In this document: positions 22,100 to 34,760 of the stretch, in pieces
Layout: every line of letters begins with the position of its first letter
Numbering within the stretch: position 1 is the stretch's first letter
Assembly (NCBI RefSeq): GCF_040954645.1
Contig: NC_092812.1
Span: 5,005,001 to 5,069,000, forward strand
From: Diabrotica undecimpunctata
Lineage: Eukaryota > Arthropoda > Insecta > Coleoptera > Chrysomelidae
DNA: 64,000 bases
Reading direction: 5' to 3'
Notes under the pieces: generated by a model
Database searches by the model: none
Told to the model about the DNA's origin: nothing
The model's input: only the letters and a program-made list of their open reading frames with translations
Position numbers and translations under genes: made by a program

Positions 22100-22860
22100 T
22101 GGTTGCCTAACTATAACCACATAATCTTCTCTCCACATTTCATCTCATATACATAATTTTTAAAATAACAACATTGATGGTTGATACTGTTATATTAATT
22201 TAAAATTTTTTACTCTAACAATTTTAAATAACGTTGGCTTTTGTCTTAAGTAGACACATACAGTTATATTGACTACTCTGTTACGACTTCCGTCCTAACT
22301 TGTCAACATTGTCATTTCAATCAGTTGCTTCCATAAAGTCCTCGTAGACACACCGTCTCAGGACTTGCAACTTCAACGTGGAGTCATATGTCGCCATGTT
22401 ACCTAATCCAACGGTAACTTTAACATCCTAATTATTTGTAAGATATAATGTCAAACAAATGTAACTAATTATTTGTTAACGGGTTTTTACCGATGTATTT
22501 AGTGGCTATATTCATGTACTCCTAGTAAGTATTAACCACACTTTACATTAACCTTGGTCAAAATTTAAACTTCATGTTCTTTTTAATTAAGTGGTTACAT
22601 ATTTTCAAGGACACCGATGATGGAATGATGGATTCCGAAAACGTTTTGTCTAACACAGCTTGTTTGGGTTTATAAATATATACCTTTTACAAAGGATTTT
22701 AATTAATTTTTTAATATATGGTATACAGCCAAATACAGGAACGTAGATTCCTTGTGGATATTGAACTTGGTCTATTAATGATGCTAGACACATTTAGCAA
22801 ATTTCATAGGATTGTTTGAGACTTAAACTATCTCAGAAGTTAAATGTAGAAGCAGAAGCA
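22100..22860. other. Non-coding part of the Penelope block
   Basis: No coding motif. Lies between the tandem 3' units and the foldback. Confidence 0.4.
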
Positions 22861-22865
22861 GACTG

Positions 22866-23365
22866 GACTAGCTCGTCGAAATATGAATAACTAAATAGTT
22901 TTCACTGGCCGGGAAATATGGAAACCTTTGAAAAATGGAGTTCATTTTAAATTCACGTTAAAAACTTACTTTAACTTACTTTTTTTGAATTTGGCTGAAA
23001 TAGTCTGTTGCAGTATTAATAATGATGACATAATTTTCACCCCTCCTTCCCCCCCCCCCCGGAAATCTCGATCAACTTATATTTTTTTTCATTTTATATC
23101 AATGATGTAATAATACTTACATATTTTATAAATCAAATTTCAGGTAATTAAATTTCCGGGGATTTCCCGAGATTTTCCGAGATTTCCGGGGGAAGGGGTG
23201 AAAATTATGTCATCATTATTAATACTGCAACAGACTATTTCAGCCAAATTAAAAAAAAAGTAAGTTTTTACGGTGAATTTCAAATGGACTCAATTTTTCC
23301 GAGGTTTTCCATATTTCCCGGCCAGTGAAAACTATGTAATTATTCATATTTCGACGAGCTACTCC
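22866..23365. repeat. Foldback repeat (inverted arms of about 200 bp)
   Basis: The left arm (about 22866..23065, CTAGCTCGTCGAAATATG to the C-rich run and GGAAATCTCG) is the reverse complement of the right arm (about 23160..23365), with some mismatches. The loop is about 100 bp. Both arms contain AATAATGATGACATAATTTT and the GGCCGGGAAATATGG block. No transposase is encoded. Confidence 0.8.
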
Positions 23366-23679
23366 AGATTAAAAAAAGAGGCTTTTAGCTGCAACGGAAG
23401 CCGAGATAATGTAAATTTTTTCTACGTAGTTCAATTTGAAGCTCCCATCTCGAAAAAAAAAAAACTGAGCTGAAACAGTTATCCCCTCTACTTTCCTCTG
23501 TCCATCTTTTGGAAGTACCTTTGTTTCGAAGGGCTGTAAGTTTTGAAAAATTGGATGAATTTTATAGCTTTAAGTTTCAATATAAAGTTTAGATTTTCAT
23601 TCAAAATTTGTGCAAATTTTACTTCTTAATGTTTATAAACAATGGAGATATGATTTTTTAGAAAATAGTCCCTAAGTTC

Positions 23680-23950
23680 AATAGTTTAAATATTTAGCCT
23701 TGGGGATAAATAAATTAAATAACGTTTAAATATAAAAAAATGATATAAATATTGTTTATGTAAAATGTAAGGGATAAAACTTACAAAGACAAATAGACAA
23801 AAAATCAAATTGTGACCAAAAACTATTGTTTTAAAAAAGTAATTTTTCATCTATTCGTCATCTAGTAACCTATGATGTTAAAAACTTCAGATATCTCGAA
23901 ACATTTTTCGACCTTTTTTTTAACCAGATTGGGCTACAGGTATTAAAAAA
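23680..23950 (-). repeat. Right inverted repeat bounding the Penelope block
   Basis: Reverse-complement counterpart of 18320..18845. It ends ATTGGGCTACAGGTATT. Confidence 0.75.
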
Positions 23951-24214
23951 TAGAAAGAAAATTTATTAAGAATATATATTACCGTAATATCTACATTTTT
24001 AATTATTTATTTTAGATTACAACTACTACCAAGAAAGGTGACCAATTTGTGGTAATTATTTACAAGTTTTACAGATAATGGTAGAACTTTTATAGAAATT
24101 ATTCCAATAGGCAAGATAGTGACATTTTTATTAGAAGTACTATAAAATATGAGAAATAAAAAAAAATTAATTGAAAATACAGCTCTTAAACTTTCATGTG
24201 TTTAATTTTCACCC

Positions 24215-25490
24215 TTACGGTGTAGGTTAATTAATATTGAGAATTATCTCTGGATTCAGTTACAGCACCTAAGCGGTTTGGCATATTTCGCATGAGATTT
24301 TCCAATTTCGAACCATCCATGTTCTATGGGATTTAGATATGAGCAACGTATTGGCTAATTTATAATTCAGATAATTACCTGATTTAAATAATTCCCTACT
24401 TTATTCCGATATATGCCTGTGCCTTAGATGCATAAAGAGTGAAAATCAATAAACGATATGTACGTTATCTACTGTAAAAACTGTGCCAAATTATTGCTGT
24501 GGGACTATAATGGTTACGCTTACACATAACAACTTCTTTTGGTTAAAATAATACAAAGATTTTATCTTACAGCACAACTATACTAAGTAGCTAAGTAGGA
24601 TAGAAATCTGAATACCCATTATAAATTATTACATTTTGAAAACATTTTGTAATACTTAAAGGAGTAAATCAACAAATTATATATTATTGCAACTCACTTA
24701 CCGACACAAACATTCTTTGGTGCGCCTGAGCTCACGTTTTATTTCATGTTTTAATTAATTAGTCTCGATGTGCTCCCACAGTTTCAGGGATGTTCTAAAT
24801 TAACAAGTCTGCATCTCATCATATCCCACACCTGTTCAATTGGGTATAAATCTGTAAATCTCGGAGACCAGAGCAAAACATTGACTTTAGCCCCTGTTTA
24901 AAGAACTTCATCGTGACTCAAATTGTGTGACCTTAAGTTATCCTGCTAAAATATTGGACGGTAGAGCGTCTAATGATAGGGTATGAGATAAGGTTTTAGA
25001 ATTTTTTCTACGTATCTCTGAGCTGTTAAGTTGCCTATAAAGAAGATTAGAAGTAACCTTAAACCATAAACGATGGAACCCCACACCATACGTCAACAGT
25101 GCGGTGGACATGTCGTTCGACAAAACTCTTTGGATTTCGTCTTCTACCTCGTCAGCTTCTGACCCAGACGTGATCAAGACTCATCGTAAATAGAATTGTA
25201 TTTCATTATTAAAGTTAACTCCATTTCATTGTTGGTCCCAAGCCAGTAAAATTCCTTTGCAACATTTAAGACAATTACTTCGATGTTCAGGGGTATGAGG
25301 TAGCCCCCAGTGTGTTGGAAATGAAAAAAAAAACAAAACTGCGAATTCGACGATAAATTATTGGCATCCCAATTTCTCTTCCATTCTTCCAAAAAAGCAG
25401 TCTCTTAGAACCACCAATCTTGGGCGATGATCTTGACGCTCTATTGTTCTTCGAGGCCGCCCTGTTTCTTTCGATCTTCATGATCGGCGT
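24215..25490 (-). pseudogene. Tc1-like transposase, heavily decayed
   Basis: Down the minus strand: GRPRRTIERQDHRPRLVVLR (DNA-binding region), KYNSIYDES (first catalytic block, DES), VWGSIVYGLRLLL, GNLTAQRYVEKILKPYLIPY, QDNLRSHN (second Asp), WSPRFTDLYPIEQVWDMMRC (Glu block) and finally LENLMRNMPNRLGAVTESRD, a Tc1 C-terminus. Nearly every block is in a new frame and there are many stops. A second block, SYLNPIEHGW near 24330..24360, repeats the Glu motif. The region therefore holds either two overlapping Tc1 fragments or a rearranged copy. Confidence 0.8.
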
Positions 25491-25639
25491 TCTTCACGTT
25501 ATGTCATGATAACATCTTAACATAATATCTTAACTTTTGTGAACTTTGACTTCTTTTATGGAAACTATTGACTTCCATCAAAGTCGCTCAGTTGATGGAA
25601 ATTTGCACGTGTTGTTTCCCTTTTTGATTTTAATAAAAT

Positions 25640-25926
25640 GAAATTTATGTTCCCTACAAAAGACAAGAGAAATGGTATATAAGATGAAAGGCAACCGTAA
25701 ATACGTATTTCTGACTATTTGGTAGTCACTAGTATGGTGAAGCCAAGTTAGAATAGGAGAACATTTACTTGGGAAAAGGATCACTACAGAAGCAATGCGA
25801 GTGATTTGTTTCCAGATCAACGACTACTAGTAATCACGGAGGAAGCTACATCTATCTGAAGAAAGAAATGCCAAACGGATAAAACGTTTTAAACAAGTAG
25901 TGAAAGTTGATATTACAGTTGATTTT
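25640..25926 (+). repeat. Unclassified interspersed repeat, copy 1
   Basis: It contains GGCAACCGTAAATACGTATT, CAAGTTAGAATAG and ACGGAGGAAGCTACA, shared with 26106..26470 (same strand) and 26490..26785 (opposite strand). It is cut at 25926 by a LINE tail. Confidence 0.6.
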
Positions 25927-26105
25927 ACATGGCAAGATTAAGGGTAAGAGAGGCCTTGGACCTAGGCGTATATCCTGGCTGGCTAATCTTAGGAAGTGGA
26001 CTAGTCTAATGTCACCAGATTTATTTCGAGCTGCTGTAAATAGAATAAGATTGGTCAATGTGGTCGCCAACATTTCTAATAGATAGGCACATTTAGAAGA
26101 AGAAA
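25927..26105 (+). mobile_element. 5'-truncated LINE tail
   Basis: It encodes GKRGLGPRRISWLANLRKW, DLFRAAVNRIRLVNVVANIS, a stop and an AGAAGAAGAAAGATGATG tail. Same tail family as 2198..2362. Confidence 0.7.
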
Positions 26106-26470
26106 GATGATGTAAAAATCAGAAAAGTAGAAAAATGTAAAATATATTGGCATATCTCGCAAAATAAAAAACAATGGCACCTAAGAAGAAAGGCAACTGT
26201 AATTATGTATTTATAACTATTTGATCGTGATTGGTACGTTACAGCCAAGTTAGAATAGAGAACATTAACTTGGGAAGGGGATTATAGAGGAGTAATGCTA
26301 CCCATTTGTAGAAATAGTGTTACAAAACCCTGATGGTTTTCAGGGCAAAAACTAACAACAACCAAGGAGGAAGCTACAGCTACCTTGGGAAAGAATGCCA
26401 TTTTAAACAAGTATTTACGGATAATGCAAGTGAAAGTAAAAAAAGGTAAAACATTTTGGCATATCTCTCA
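26106..26470 (+). repeat. Unclassified interspersed repeat, copy 2
   Basis: Direct repeat of 25640..25926; shared pieces include CAAGTTAGAATAG, AACATTAACTTGGG and ACCAAGGAGGAAGCTACAGC. No coding capacity. Confidence 0.6.
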
Positions 26471-26489
26471 AAGAAAAAACAACGAAGAT

Positions 26490-26785
26490 GCTACTATTGC
26501 CACAAATGGATGACATTGCTCCTGCAGTGATCCTTTTCTCAAGTTAATGTTCTTCTATTCTAACTTGGCTGCACCGTGCTGATGACTACTAAATAGTCAA
26601 AAATACGTATTTATGGTTGCCGCCTATCTTATGTATAATTGTTTTTTTTGCGAGATATGTCAATATGTTGTTTTTTAATTTTCAGTCGCATTATCCATCA
26701 CTACTTGTTTGAAACGTGCGTTAGCTGTAGCTTTCTTCGTGGTTGTTGTTAGTTGTTGCCCTGGAAACCATTAGGGTCTTCTAAC
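26490..26785 (-). repeat. Unclassified interspersed repeat, copy 3 (inverted)
   Basis: Its reverse complement contains CCCTAATGGTTTCCAGGGCA, GAAAGCTACAGCTAACG and AACCATAAATACGTATTTTT, matching copies 1 and 2. With copy 2 it forms an imperfect inverted pair around 26480. Confidence 0.6.
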
Positions 26786-26789
26786 CTAA

Positions 26790-27830
26790 ATAAAACGTAA
26801 TTATATATTCACAAACACAAATTCGTAACAAATAGCTCAATTTGTAACTAACAGGAAATCGTGATTGCCCTCGTAAGTCAATAGTTGGCACTGCTCGACT
26901 ACGTGTACCGTCTTTCTTTTAGCATTACAGTCGCACATGCGAGACGGTAGCTTACCGCACTTATTTAAGAAGTAGTGTGCACATTTTTTTTGCGAACTCT
27001 GTTGAGACGTGTCAATGTTTTTCTTGATTGTATACAACAAGAAGTGGTTTTTATGCAACTTAGTGATCAATTCTGGACTTGTGAAAACTATTTCTTTAAC
27101 GATTTTGTCTGCCAGGAAATGAAAATATCGAAAGTTGTCTCGAATTGGCACTTACTGGATTACAGTATTTACCTCTCAAGGCTCTTAGATTTTCGTGAAC
27201 CAAAAGTTGGAGGTTACTGGTGAATTTGTTGTATTTCCTCGAGCTCTCAAGAATACTTTCTTAGAAGATCAGGCTGATAGATATAGCCCTTAATAGGTAG
27301 CCAGTAATGCGGGATAGACCTAGTTTTTAACAGTGACAATTCCGATGGTATTGTTTACTTGTACTTTATACATTTTAGTGTTCGAGATATTTGATCAAAT
27401 AAAAAATAGGAGCTACATATTCAGTTACTAAAAAGACCAAACCAAGGCAGATATTCGTAGATGTTCTTGCATGTAAAAGTTCTATCTAATGTGACATCCA
27501 TATATCTTGGAAATTTATTGTGACTAAGACATTAGTTTCATAATGCAACATATAGTTATTTTTTTTCCTGTCATAGTCTTATTCAAATCAAAGCAATATG
27601 CTTTCATCCTGTTTGCATTTAGTTGCAGTTGTAAGGATTTGGTCAGTTTCTTTAAATTTTTAATGTTAGGTTGACCATTGCCCAGTCGTCTGCGTACCGA
27701 GAATGTCTGCAATATAGAGACGAAACAAAATTGGTTCCACGACACAACCTTGCGGGAAACCTCTCTTTCATATTAGTCAAATGAAAGACAGGTTTGGTCA
27801 TCCAAAAGCTAATTATAGATCAGGAATAAT
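26790..27830 (-). pseudogene. Jockey/BS-like LINE, RT to C-terminal zinc motif
   Basis: Down the minus strand: RGFPQGCVVEPILFRLYIAD (motif B), YADDWA (intact motif C), YMDVTLDRTFT (the YLGVTLDRTLT block), a diverged middle, then KCAHYFLNKCGKLPSRMCDC ending a cysteine/histidine-rich C-terminal module of Jockey-like RTs, and a stop near 26837. Several frameshifts are present. The endonuclease, ORF1 and RT fingers are absent, so the copy is 5'-truncated. Its 3' untranslated sequence recurs at the window start. Confidence 0.75.
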
Positions 27831-27834
27831 GAAT

Positions 27835-28810
27835 TATGTTTATATAGATAGATGTTTATTATTTTAGATTAGATAATAATACATTTATTCTGATACGTTG
27901 TTCTAGAATTTGATATCAGTTTAATGGAAACAAACTACGTCTTCGGTTAACAAAATTTTATTACTTATTTTTTAGTTCAGGGCATGCCATGAAATAAAAC
28001 CTAGAGACTAAAGAGGCGCAAATAATTTAAGAAAATCCTTTGTCTTTGTCTCAAAGAATGACACGTTTTTGTCCAGATGTCAGACAAAAATCAATTTACA
28101 GTAGCCAAAAAAAGAGCAACCATACGCTTTTGGGTTAAATATAATAGAAAAGATCCTGATATGTAGGTCCTACTCACTCGTTACCCCGCTAACCCTTCTG
28201 GCTTGGTATTGGAAGAATTTTGTGTTAGATAAATACAGATTCAGCAAAAATCCCGACGGTTTCCAGTGAGCGATTTCTTTGATTTATTTTTATTTCAGGA
28301 TAAAGGCGTTGACATTTTTCAAATGTTCGCGAATATTTATGGTAGTTTGTTTGCTAGATATTGCGGATTTTGTTGAAATATATATGTAGTATAATTAATA
28401 CTGTGAGTTTGAAAAATCCCATGTGAAAAATTCCAGAAAATCCACAAAGAATAAACAAACAAATTCTAACCAATTTCTATTTGGGGTTGGCAAGGTGAAT
28501 AAATTGGATAAAATGAGTTGAAAAAATATTGTAGCAAATTGTGAAAGCTATAAATGTTATATCACTTAGAATTTTGTTAATAAATAAAAAGTGATTATTG
28601 ACATTTTTAAATAATTATTATCTATAAGAAACTGATAGCGTTCTCGTTTTTATGTATTTTTGTTTAGAATGGTAAAACCACACTAAAATTTTCGAGATAT
28701 TTTCTGAATGCTACGTTTCTTATATATTTATATATAATAGCTTGTAGAAAATAATATATAATCTAAACTAGGTACATGCTATCTGGATATAGATAGATAT
28801 AGAACTGTAT
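27835..28810. other. No recognisable gene
   Basis: AT-rich sequence with no motif on either strand. Confidence 0.45.
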
Positions 28811-28814
28811 CCAG

Positions 28815-29107
28815 ACGCTATCATCATAAAGAAATAAAGTACAGAAGATTTCAGTGGGCAGAACACCTCAGAAGACATTCTGTCGAAAGAACTGTAAGGC
28901 TGTTATGGACTGGTATGGGTTCCAACTGGAAGAAGATTATGTAGATAAACTCGACTCCGGTAGCCAAATAATATAGCAGGAGATCTTAAAGATATGGGCG
29001 TGGGGAATTTGATCGAGATTGCTCAAAACAGAGAGGAATGGAGGCATTTTGTCAAGTCGGCTAAAATCCACGAAATTTTGTAATGCCACGAAGTAAGTAA
29101 GTAGGTA
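28815..29107 (+). mobile_element. 5'-truncated LINE tail, another family
   Basis: It encodes RRFQWAEHLRRHSVERTV and, after a frameshift, DLKDMGVGNLIEIAQNREEW and RHFVKSAKIHEIL with a stop. It ends in an AAGT repeat. The pattern (GRPxxRW, DLxxMG, AxxRxxW, AKxHxxL) is typical of the C-terminus of RTE-like insect LINEs. No target duplication was found. Confidence 0.65.
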
Positions 29108-29159
29108 AACACACTATCTGTAAAATTCAGAGTATTATTCTTATAATAGAAGTAACTAC

Positions 29160-29565
29160 AGTTCGCTGCTGAAGTTCTGAATCCACAGAACAGCTCCATG
29201 AGTAACTTTACCGAATACATAGGACTATTTTTCCTGCGAATAATTAGGCGTTTTACGTTGATTAATACTGAAAACCATTGACGTGAAGTTCTTTTCACGC
29301 ATCGACTAAGTATGGCACAGTAGAATTGTGAATCGTGTCTAATTAATGAACATCAGCACTGTTACATCACAATATTCTGCTGTGGACAGGATAAAATTAC
29401 AACAAACTTCAAAGTTTGGAATGTAGGGAGTTCTGCTACCCAGGTCGTTCCAACAGTTTTTTGTTGGAATTTTTTCGGGTCTACAACTTTCTGCTAAATT
29501 TGTCAGGTGTTTGTTATATCAAACAATGCGGTCCAATGTGACAACTAAATATTTTGTGGTAGGAT
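29160..29565 (-). pseudogene. Jockey/BS-like LINE RT C-terminal part
   Basis: The minus strand reads TKYLVVTLDRIV, NKHLTNLAESCR, FILSTAEYCDV and NFSSEL, the region after the RT catalytic core of BS/Jockey-type elements (YLGVTLDR, AEYC blocks). It is the same subtype as 26790..27830. Many stops. Confidence 0.6.
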
Positions 29566-29569
29566 TGAA

Positions 29570-30538
29570 AGAACTACGTTTCTAAAAATAACTTATACAC
29601 ACAATTTCACGTTATAATTGTTTAGATGGTAGAAACAGTATACTATTTTTAAGGTACTCAAAGTAGGTCCGTTTTTGTACTCCTTCTTTTCGAGGAATAC
29701 TTGTTACAGTACTTGTTCAGTAAACTCAGATCATTTAAATAATAAATCTTATCTTGACATAAAATTAGATAAACCAATTTATCTAAAAGGACTTGCTTTG
29801 TAAATGATGTATCATGCAAAATCACGTGTACCGGTTTTAAATATAACGCCTAGAGTACAAGTCTAAATACATAAACTCGTCGGCATTAAAGAGAAAAAAC
29901 CAGTAGCTACAGTTAGCGAAACCTGTATGTGTTCCTTATATTCATGTCGTAAAAACGCTAAAACCAAAAAATATCTTCCAAGTGTGGTAAGCATTTGTGT
30001 AACAAACATAAAATAGGCCAAAATAAAGAAGAACGGCGATGTGCACAGGTGCGCAGATGATAAAAAAAAAGTACAAGATGAAGATGCACGCCTTTAACAA
30101 ATTCAGAACACGGTTACCATGTCTTCTCGCGTAGTTTGTTATACTATTTTTTACAATGAAAATACAATTTCGCTGATTACTTATTATTGTTTGCTATGGC
30201 CTTTTAACTTTAAATTAACAAAGTGTGTTAAACAAAGAAAAATGCATTAAACCATGTTAATATTTACTTTTAATAATTAACATCGTGTCAGTGTTTTGCT
30301 CCGAGTTTTAGTGCTTTTTGTGAAACCTAACAACTACTTTTAAATACTAGTAAGACCAGACTTTAACGTATGTATTGATAAGCCTAATTACATGTTTTTT
30401 TGGATCGATTAATTAATTAGCAAATTGATAATTTCTTCAAAAACTGGGGTAGCTACCAGTGGCGTAGGCCTACCTAATATATATATTTTTAAAAGAAAAT
30501 ACATAAAACCTAACTTAATTCAACAAATAATTAAATTT
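29570..30538. other. No recognisable gene
   Basis: AT-rich sequence. The last part may be the 5' untranslated region of the Jockey element to the right. Confidence 0.45.
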
Positions 30539-30619
30539 TTCGTCTACCTTTGACTACAAGGGTACTGATAACAAATACAGTTCCTCACATCAGATCCTCA
30601 CAGTTCACAACTTTTCAAG

Positions 30620-31940
30620 GTGTTACAAAATATTCAGCATAATTCTATTTTAACTTCCTCATATGCAAATGCAAACAAATCAACTTCTAGATCAACTTTT
30701 TCAAAGAGGGACCAAGCCATAGTATTGCATGCCGATGAAAATCTAAAATTGTTCGATTACTTCAAGGCAGTAGGTGACGCTATTGATCCCAAGCACATCC
30801 TATTCGCATCCAGAATATCTAATAACAAAATTTGTATATATTTAACTAATTTAGAACTCGTCGACAAACTTCTAAAATCTCATCCGATTTTGACAGTAGA
30901 AAACTCTGTCATGAATGTTCGCAGGCAAGTCTCTCCCAAAAAAAGAATAATAATATTCAATATATCTCCACGTATACCACACGATCTTGCAGAAAATGCT
31001 ATAAAAAAACTTGGGCTCCAACTGGCCTCCCCCGTTTCATTTTTAAGAACAGGTGTCTTCGGCGATGAATATTCGCACATTATGAGCTTTAGAAGGCAAA
31101 TGTATGTTTTTACCTCTGATGATAATTTCAATCTGTAAACTTCATTAGTTATCCTATTCGAAGGTAATCAGAACAGAATATTTTTATCCACAGACAAAAT
31201 GGAATGCTAGATATGCAAGAAGTCAGGACATATTGCCTCAAATTGTCTTAATCCTCCACCCAATTATATAACATTCCAGTCTCAGCCGTTAATATCAACC
31301 CAGGTGACAGATCTCTCACCACCACATTATTTTATACAACCCGCAACATTATCACATATGTCTGCTTCAGAACTAAACAATTTCATAATGAATAAAATGC
31401 CCACACATAAACGTTGCCACTCTAAAATGGAGAGTGAGCAGACTGATATTCCCGATAACATCTTCATCGCAAATCCGTTTAAGGACAACATCATACCTCC
31501 CCCTAGTAGATACATTAAGAAACCAAATAAGAAACCCAGAACTTTACCGTCAGAACGTTACCTTTACGATTTAACAAAAGACGGCATTAAAGAAGCCTTT
31601 TAGCAAACCTCAGAATCACTTGTTATTCCTCTAGAAAACTTGATAGCCTTTGTCGAAAACACTTTCGGCTGTAGTGACCACTACGCTAAAGCTCTTAAGT
31701 TTACAGAAAACGTTTTAGGGCTAATCTCTAACATTCAAGCACTATACCCAACTTGTCAGAAGAAGTCTATCAGAAACAAGCAAACCCGTCTAAAAAAAAA
31801 CTCAGGTTTTAGGCACTGATTCAGAAGAACCCGAAAGTACGCCCAGTCCAAATCTTTCCGCGGATTCTAATGAAGATAACTACAATTCTGACAGCTCACA
31901 ACCATCCCAATCTTCTCAATTCAGTTCCTATTATTATTAA
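30620..31940 (+). pseudogene. Jockey ORF1 (gag-like nucleic-acid-binding protein)
   Basis: The first 172 codons (start 30620) include AIVLHADENLKLFDYFKAVG, LFASRISNNKICIYLTN and YSHIMSFRRQMYV. They are closely related to the ORF1 at 35565..36955. After a stop at 31138 comes a zinc knuckle C-x2-C-x4-H-x4-C (CKKSGHIASNC, near 31210..31245), whose first Cys is followed by a stop codon. A further open piece is 31304..31603. It ends in a serine/proline-rich SDSSQPSQSSQF segment at about 31940. ORF1 binds the element RNA in this clade. Stops make it inactive. Confidence 0.8.
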
Positions 31941-31943
31941 CAC

Positions 31944-34760
31944 CATGCTAAGACTAATTCAATGGAACTGCGATGGCTTTTAACCCAGACTAAAATATTT
32001 ACAAAAACTCATATAGGACTGCTTGCCCAAGTTTATCTGTTTTCAAGAAACCAATTTCACCAAAGATCACAACCCCTATCTAAAAAACTACACTAGCTAT
32101 AACTTCCTAAGACCCACACACCTACGAGCAAGTAGCGGCTCGTCTATTTTTGTTTCCAATGATATCTTCCATCAAGAGTTTGACTTACACATTAATTGTT
32201 CTATATACATTCCTCCAAACTACAACTTATTCAGCTCAAAACTACGCGACCTCATAAAACAATTGCCAAACTCTTTCATCTTAGTTGGGGACTTTAATGC
32301 TCACAGCACAATATGGGGTTCCCAGCGCACCTTTGGGAGAGGTAAACATATCGAAGATATCATAAGTAACTCTAGTATCAACCTCTTGAATACAGGGAGC
32401 TCCACATATTTTCACATCCAGTCTGGAACCTTTTTTTGCATAGACCTAAGTTTTTGCAATCCTGGAACTGCTTTTCTGCTTTAGTGGCAAACACTAGATA
32501 GCTTATATGATAGCAATTACTACCTCATTTTAATCTCAAGTCATATCACCGAAAATGCGGAAGCCAAAACCAAATGGAAAATTGCCCATGCAAATTGGAG
32601 GTTATTCAGTGATACTCGTTGAAGACCTTTCAAACCAAATATTTTTTAAGGAAAACATCTACGCTGCCGTAGAGCAATTTACAAATTGTATGCTAACTAC
32701 GACCGACCAATGTATAGGTAAATGCACCATAAATTCCTCAAAAAAGGCCGTCAATAAAAGAATACAAGAAGTCTCTTAATAGATATCGCAAAACTCGTAG
32801 CATTGAATATCTTATTCATTTTAAGAAAATGCGCGCAAAATCCAAACGAAATCTGAAGAAAAGCAAAAAAGAATCCTAAAAAAAATATCCGCAATAACAG
32901 ATGGAGATAATGTCATTACAAATTATAACCAAATAACTAAATCTGAACTTCCATTTCATACCCCACAAACCACCCACCACCTAACACTATCCAAACCAAT
33001 CCAATAAACCTTGCCTTCAACAATTTCCTACAATAGGGATCATTTAAAGTAGTTGCAAACGGGAAAACATCTACATCACATATCTCATTAAATGGAGTCC
33101 CCCAAGGCTCAGTTTCCAGCCCCACGCTTTTACTGCTTAGCATTAACGATATAAACTCTCTTGTTCTCCCTCCAATAAAATACTTAATATACGCAGATGA
33201 TCTTGTTCTTTTTTGCCAAGGTAAAGTTACAAGGAGCACATATGGTCTTTACTCCAAAGCACTTTTAACAATCTTTATAACTGGTCTACTAAAATTAGAG
33301 TCAAATTTTCATCTGAAAAATCTAAAGACATAAACTTCTCTAGAAGACATCACACTCACCCCCATCTACTTCACCTAAATGGATCTTATCTTCAAGTGAT
33401 TGATAAACACAAATTATTAGGAGTAGTATTCGATAAAAGATTTACATGGAGAAATCAGATACGGAATACAAAAACAAACTGCCTAAATAGAATCAATATC
33501 TTAAAAACTCTAGCTCATCATCAATGGGGGGCCGAAAAGAAAGTTCTCTTAAGAATTTACAGAACACTGATCCGTTCTAGGTTGGATCACGGAAGCATTC
33601 TCTACATATCTGCTTCCGACACTCACCTTAAAAGTCTGAATACAATTCACAATAGTCCTTTACGCATTAGCCTCGGCGCCATTATATCAAGTCCTTCTGA
33701 AAGTCTTTATATCGAATCTTTAGAACCTTTTTAAGTAACTTTTTTTTTAAACGGTCAAGTTTACTACTGTCTTACTTCTCTAGAATTTCCGCTAATCCAA
33801 AAAACCCAGTAATTAAACTAATTAATACTCCCCACTTTGTCCCAGATAATAGTCACCCTCGAGCACATTCTCTCTCACAAATTTTAAAAACTTTGATAAA
33901 AGACACAGTTCTAAAACTCACAACTTCGTTCACTATGTTCAGAATTCCCCCGTGGACCAAAAAGCTACCTACTGCCCTTACCAGCTTGAACAGATACAAA
34001 AAAGAAGAAACGCTCAGAACTCTCTTGGTACAAGCATTTGAGAAACTTAGACACAGCGTTATGACAAAATTTTCTACACAGATGCCTCCAAAGAAAAACA
34101 GGCCGTCGGCTTTACCGTCAGTATCTGAAATACAATAGTAGCGTCATATCGGCTTCTCCCAGATGTATTATACACACAGCCGAACTGTTCCAATATGAAC
34201 TGTAGCAATATGGACGGATCTCTCTCCGCAATCGACTCAATCAAAAATATATACTTCATACATCCCATTGTACAGTGCATCTACAGTATCTGCCAACAGC
34301 AGTCACAAAATGGTGTTTCAGTAACTATCATCTTGATACCATACCATGTTGGTATCAATGGAAATGAGAACGCTGATCATGCAGCAAAACTGACCTGCTC
34401 CTTAGAAAATATGGAAAACATACAACTTCGCCAAGACCTAAAGGCCAGTATCAAGAACAACGTACCAAGCACTTGGAAAATACACTGGAACGTGCAAAAT
34501 ACAAAATTACGCACAATTCAACCATCTGTTACCTCTATAACCATGCCTCAAATAAGCAGAAAAAGACAATATTATTATCAGAAGGCTCAGAATATGTCAC
34601 ACTCGCCTTACTCATAGATATCTGATGTCTTCTTAAAACCATCCTCGCTGTGAACATTGTAATGAGTCCTTAACAGTCCAGCACATATTACTAGAATGTG
34701 TCCACTACAAACCTCAAAGAGACTACTACAACTTGGAAAATAATTTTACCCCGGTTCTAT
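31944..34760 (+). pseudogene. Jockey ORF2 (endonuclease, RT, RNase H)
   Basis: It begins MLRLIQWNCDGF close behind ORF1. Endonuclease motifs: FICFQETNFTKDH, LVGDFNAHSTIWGS, IDLSFCN. RT motifs: GVPQGSVSSPTLLLLSINDI (B) and YLIYADDLVLFCQG (C, catalytic pair intact) at about 33090..33225, then LLGVVFDKRFTWRNQI. RNase H: FYTDASKEKQAVGFT near 34070, then IPYHVGINGNENADHAAKL. The C-terminus has CHTRLTH, CEHCNESLTVQHILLEC. A stop follows DGF near 31980, and numerous frameshifts exist, notably between endonuclease and RT, where motif A is not clear. Confidence 0.85.
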
